From an uncultured Lachnospiraceae bacterium (GTDB lineage: Bacteria; Bacillota; Clostridia; Lachnospirales; Lachnospiraceae), in assembly GCA_934408585.1 (NCBI GenBank), contig CAKRVA010000001.1, positions 1-64,000 of the forward strand: 64,000 bases of DNA. The letters are read 5' to 3'. Below, in pieces: positions 61,524-64,000 of this stretch (position 1 is its first letter; every line of letters starts with the position of its first letter). The position numbers and the translations under genes are program-made. The notes below the pieces were generated by a model. That model was not told where the DNA came from, ran no database searches, and saw only the letters and a program-made list of their open reading frames with translations.

Positions 61524-61564
61524 ACAAATGTCCCTTCAACATCTTTTCAGATGCTTACATAATC

Positions 61565-62266
61565 TTAATTAGTATAGCATTTTTTCTTGTCCCTATCAAT
61601 CAGAGAATGTAGTTTTTTCATTGCCTCTCCAATTCCCCCGGTTTCATCAATAATCTTTTCTTTTACTGCCTCTTCTCCCACCAGTATGGTCCCTACATCC
61701 TTTGTCAGCATTTCCGTTTCCATCATCAGTTCCTCAATTCTCTCCCGCGTGATTCTGCTGTGATTACAGACAAATCCGGTAATCCGGTCCTGAATCTGCT
61801 TAAAATAATCAAAGGTCTGCGGTACTCCGATTACCATTCCGTTCATTCGTACCGGATGTATTACCATCGTTCCGGTTGGCACAATATAAGAATAATCCGT
61901 ACTCACCGCAATCGGAACGCCAATGGAATGGCTTCCCCCAAGCACAAGTGATACCGTAGGCTTACTTAACGAAGCAATCATTTCCGCGATTGCAAGACCT
62001 GCCTCCACATCACCGCCAACCGTATTCAATAAAATCAATACCCCATCAATATTCTTGCTGTCTTCAATTGCAGCAAGCTGTGGCAGAATATGCTCATATT
62101 TTGTTGTCTTTGAGTTGTTTCCAAGATTGTCATGCCCTTCAATTTCACCGATTACCGAAAGAAGGTGAATCGTATTTTCCTGTGCATTTTTATCCAATGT
62201 CACATCTCCGGTCTGCTCAATCCGTTCCCGGCGATGTTCCTCTTCTTCCACCTTTTTATTTCCCAT
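61565..62266 (-). CDS. tepA: ClpP-like serine protease, TepA type
   Basis: The 233-residue protein has the ClpP/SppA-like fold without an ATPase partner. The nucleophile Ser is probably in GGSHSIGVP near residue 110, and the His in TMVIHPVRM near 133, as in TepA of Bacillus, which helps protein translocation and signal-peptide processing. LLNTVGGDVEAGLAIAEMI is near residue 85. The start at 62266 follows GAGG by six bases; the ATG at 62278 overlaps that site. The tepA-ftsK order is conserved in Firmicutes. Confidence 0.87.
   Translation of the reverse strand: MGNKKVEEEEHRRERIEQTGDVTLDKNAQENTIHLLSVIGEIEGHDNLGNNSKTTKYEHILPQLAAIEDSKNIDGVLILLNTVGGDVEAGLAIAEMIASLSKPTVSLVLGGSHSIGVPIAVSTDYSYIVPTGTMVIHPVRMNGMVIGVPQTFDYFKQIQDRITGFVCNHSRITRERIEELMMETEMLTKDVGTILVGEEAVKEKIIDETGGIGEAMKKLHSLIDRDKKKCYTN
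61571..61599 (-). promoter_or_regulatory. Promoter of ftsK/spoIIIE within tepA
   Basis: On the minus strand TTGATA (61594-61599) and TATACT (61571-61576) are 17 bases apart. The boxes lie in the last codons of tepA, about 35 bases upstream of the ftsK ribosome binding site, so ftsK can be transcribed independently. Confidence 0.55.
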
Positions 62267-62284
62267 TCCACACCTCATTTCTTA

Positions 62285-62323
62285 TCAAATAAAAAGCACC
62301 GAATCCCTTCTGATTCGATGCTT
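62285..62323 (-). terminator. Intrinsic terminator after the acidic-tail membrane gene
   Basis: A 12-position stem with one wobble (62294-62305 with 62312-62323) and a six-base loop is followed on the minus strand by TTTATTTG (62293 down). It is 24 bases after the stop of the gene ending at 62348, and separates it from tepA. Confidence 0.75.
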
Positions 62324-62347
62324 ATATTATGTGCAGAATATTTACTT

Positions 62348-63532
62348 CTATCCATCTGATTTATCGTCTGTATCCGTGTCTAAATCAAAACCGGCATCCA
62401 AATCAATAATGTCAAAATCTCCCGTATCATCAATGTCAAATTCAAAATCCATGTCTTTTGCAACATGTTTTTTTGGTACAGGCAGCGGATTTTCCAGATA
62501 TTTTATTACCCTTCCGTCTTCCGTCACGAAGCTGTCCGGTTCTTTTTCCGGTAATTTCTCCGGTGCCGACCCCTGTTTTACTTCAGGCTTCTTTTCTGCC
62601 TCCATAAATTTCTTTTCTTCATTTTTATGTTTTTTTCTTTTTATTATTTTTGCAATTATCATAAGTAACAAAAGCAGCGCCAAAAGAAGTGCCGCATATT
62701 TCCATTCCATTCCCTGACAAAATCCCATAATATCCTGATACTGTGCAGCCCACCATTCAAATTGCTTTGGCAGATATTTTCCGGATATTCCGGTGTATTT
62801 CATAAGTGTTACAAACATGCCGAGTACCACACCTACAAACAAGATCATCCCCTGTGAAAAAGAAGACATAATCTGCTCTTTTTCCGGTAATTTTTTGTGT
62901 AATTCTTTTTGTTCGGAAATTAATTTCCGGGTAATCGGATGATTCTCTTTTAAAATATATCCAATAATTATCACCAGCAGCCAGCCCATATAATTCCAGG
63001 TGCAAATCACGCCAAGATAAACACCGATTAAAATCAGGTACAACTCACATGGACTGCTTCTATGCCATCCTGCCCGATTGGAATAATGATAAAAGTGTGC
63101 GAGCAAAAAGAATAAAATCATAAAATGCAGTAAATAAAAGTTTAACGGTTCGATATTCCCCGCTGATTTTAGTATGGTGGGTAACAATGCCCAGATCGTT
63201 CCACCAATAAATGCCGCTGTCTTCCCCCACAAGTAGTAACATCCGCCCAGAAACAGGAAAATGGATACTACCTGCAAAAGTACCTGTATTACGAAAATAA
63301 CATGAATATAATTTCCGGTAAAACGCAGAATATCCGACAAAAAATTAGAGTATACAAAGGAAAGACCGGAAGAAAGCATCGGTTCGCTTTCTTCTGCCCT
63401 GATCATGGCGTTCTCATAAAATCCGTAAATATCCGTAACTGAATTCCAACCAAGGAAAAGATATAACCCACGAATTATAAGGACTGCCATGCCCCATATG
63501 AATATGGACAATTTCTGCCTTTTTCTATTCAT
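62348..63532 (-). CDS. Multi-pass membrane protein with acidic C-terminal tail
   Basis: The 394-residue protein has about eight to ten hydrophobic segments in its first 310 residues, including a region rich in aromatic and Trp residues (WALLPTILKSAGNIEPLNFYL). A cytoplasmic linker follows, with Lys and Glu (about 300-345), and a strongly acidic tail (about 355-394) rich in Asp. The early part resembles the scaffold of GT-C glycosyltransferases, but I cannot find convincing catalytic residues. I do not recognise the family. The start at 63532 has GGGGGA upstream; the GTG at 63544 lies inside that site. A terminator follows. Confidence 0.65.
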   Translation of the reverse strand: MNRKRQKLSIFIWGMAVLIIRGLYLFLGWNSVTDIYGFYENAMIRAEESEPMLSSGLSFVYSNFLSDILRFTGNYIHVIFVIQVLLQVVSIFLFLGGCYYLWGKTAAFIGGTIWALLPTILKSAGNIEPLNFYLLHFMILFFLLAHFYHYSNRAGWHRSSPCELYLILIGVYLGVICTWNYMGWLLVIIIGYILKENHPITRKLISEQKELHKKLPEKEQIMSSFSQGMILFVGVVLGMFVTLMKYTGISGKYLPKQFEWWAAQYQDIMGFCQGMEWKYAALLLALLLLLMIIAKIIKRKKHKNEEKKFMEAEKKPEVKQGSAPEKLPEKEPDSFVTEDGRVIKYLENPLPVPKKHVAKDMDFEFDIDDTGDFDIIDLDAGFDLDTDTDDKSDG

Positions 63533-63565
63533 CCTTTCCCCCACATACTGTACTTTTTATGATTT

Positions 63566-64000
63566 TTAAATACAGCTTAATGCATGTTCCAAATCTGCAA
63601 TAATGTCTGTAACATTTTCAATGCCAACCGAAAAACGAATCAAATCTGGCGCAACTCCTGCCTCTTTCAACTGCTCATCCGTCATCTGGCGATGTGTATG
63701 GCTTGCCGGATGAAGGACACATGTTCTGGCATCTGCGACATGCGTTACAATTGCTGCCAGCTTTAAATGATCCATCATTTCTTCTGCTGCTTTTCGTCCA
63801 CCCTTTAATCCGAATGAAATAACACCACACGTTCCCTTTGGCATATATTTCTTGGCAAGTGCATGGTATTTATTAGAAGGTAATCCCGGATAATTTACCC
63901 AGGCAACCTTTTCATGCTGCTCCAAAAATTCTGCAACCTTCTGCGCATTATAGCAATGACGTTCCATACGAAGCGGTAATGTTTCCAAGCCAATATTTAA
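63566..64000 (-). CDS. O-acetylhomoserine sulfhydrylase, C-terminal part (cut by window edge)
   Basis: The reading frame is open to the right edge of the window, so the 5' end is outside. The visible 144 residues match the C-terminus of PLP-dependent O-acetylhomoserine (thiol)-lyase, with GLETLPLRMERHCYNAQ, VNYPGLPSN and the LHPASHTHRQ region near the end. The enzyme makes homocysteine from O-acetylhomoserine and sulfide. The catalytic PLP lysine is not in the window. It is the rightmost gene and runs toward the membrane-protein gene at 62348. Confidence 0.9.
   Translation of the reverse strand, partial: LNIGLETLPLRMERHCYNAQKVAEFLEQHEKVAWVNYPGLPSNKYHALAKKYMPKGTCGVISFGLKGGRKAAEEMMDHLKLAAIVTHVADARTCVLHPASHTHRQMTDEQLKEAGVAPDLIRFSVGIENVTDIIADLEHALSCI

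Noticed and set aside
61530..61560. Short hairpin between tepA and ftsK
   Set aside because: Only about five base pairs and no T tract; it is probably chance.
1..64000. Search for CRISPR arrays, insertion sequences, phage genes and integration sites
   Set aside because: No direct-repeat array, transposase, integrase or att-like duplication beside the tRNA was seen by eye; a repeat-finder run would confirm this.

Overview
This window is a moderately AT-rich chromosomal segment from a spore-forming Gram-positive anaerobe of the class Clostridia, most likely family Lachnospiraceae. That placement is an inference from several things seen together: the sporulation genes yqfC and yqfD, a tepA-ftsK/spoIIIE block, a GGGtGRT protein beside a NifU-like scaffold, an archaeal-type aspartate-semialdehyde dehydrogenase, an NfnAB-type flavoprotein pair next to fhs and folD, and strong AGGAGG-type ribosome binding sites. 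I see about 57 protein genes, one of them cut by the right edge, and one tRNA. There are no insertion sequences, phage genes or CRISPR arrays, and no gene-free stretch longer than 300 bases. Most genes lie on the minus strand. The plus-strand islands are an ABC transporter pair (12231-13779), aroC (30043-31164) and a polyamine operon (32392-36722).

Region 1-12.2 kb (minus): two zinc-ribbon membrane proteins flank a DUF2752 protein. Next come a NifU-like scaffold gene and a GGGtGRT gene behind a promoter that carries a palindrome. Upstream of these, a compact run holds argH, asd, an EAL phosphodiesterase with a dead GGDEF domain, a DUF234-type ATPase, topB and a hexapeptide-repeat protein. Region 12.2-19.8 kb: a NitT/TauT-type ABC ATPase and permease without a binding protein, tRNA-Thr(CGT), mscS, a branching enzyme with an extra coiled-coil tail, and the serine operon serC-serA.

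Region 19.8-30 kb (minus): vanY-like peptidase, tgt, yajC, leuB, a GT-C type membrane protein, ilvD, ilvB and an L,D-transpeptidase, mostly tightly packed or overlapping. This mixes queuosine modification, the Sec accessory YajC, branched-chain amino-acid synthesis and envelope enzymes. Region 30-36.8 kb: aroC, a convergent beta-propeller protein, then an XRE-cupin regulator with potABCD.

Region 36.8-64 kb (minus): a long co-directional series. It runs from a truncated O-acetylhomoserine sulfhydrylase and an acidic-tailed membrane protein through tepA, ftsK, fhs, folD, a zinc-ribbon/TPR/chitobiase-fold protein and the nfnA-nfnB pair. It then passes a MORN protein, another zinc-ribbon protein, rlmH, a pyrimidine nucleoside phosphorylase, and yqfC-yqfD-phoH-HD protein-ybeY. 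It ends with a flippase, a BofC-like protein, two flavoproteins, 5-formyl-THF cyclo-ligase, proA and a membrane-anchored hydrolase. One-carbon metabolism (fhs, folD, cyclo-ligase) and NADPH supply (nfnAB) fit together. RNA quality functions (ybeY, phoH, rlmH) are interleaved with sporulation genes.

The most interesting points are a PgpH-like HD protein that has lost key HD residues, the GGGtGRT/NifU-like pair with its operator-like dyad, the recurring zinc-ribbon plus membrane-anchor architecture at four loci, a membrane glycosyltransferase-like gene inside the leu/ilv run, and the coiled-coil tail on GlgB. All promoters and operators were found by eye and are predictions.
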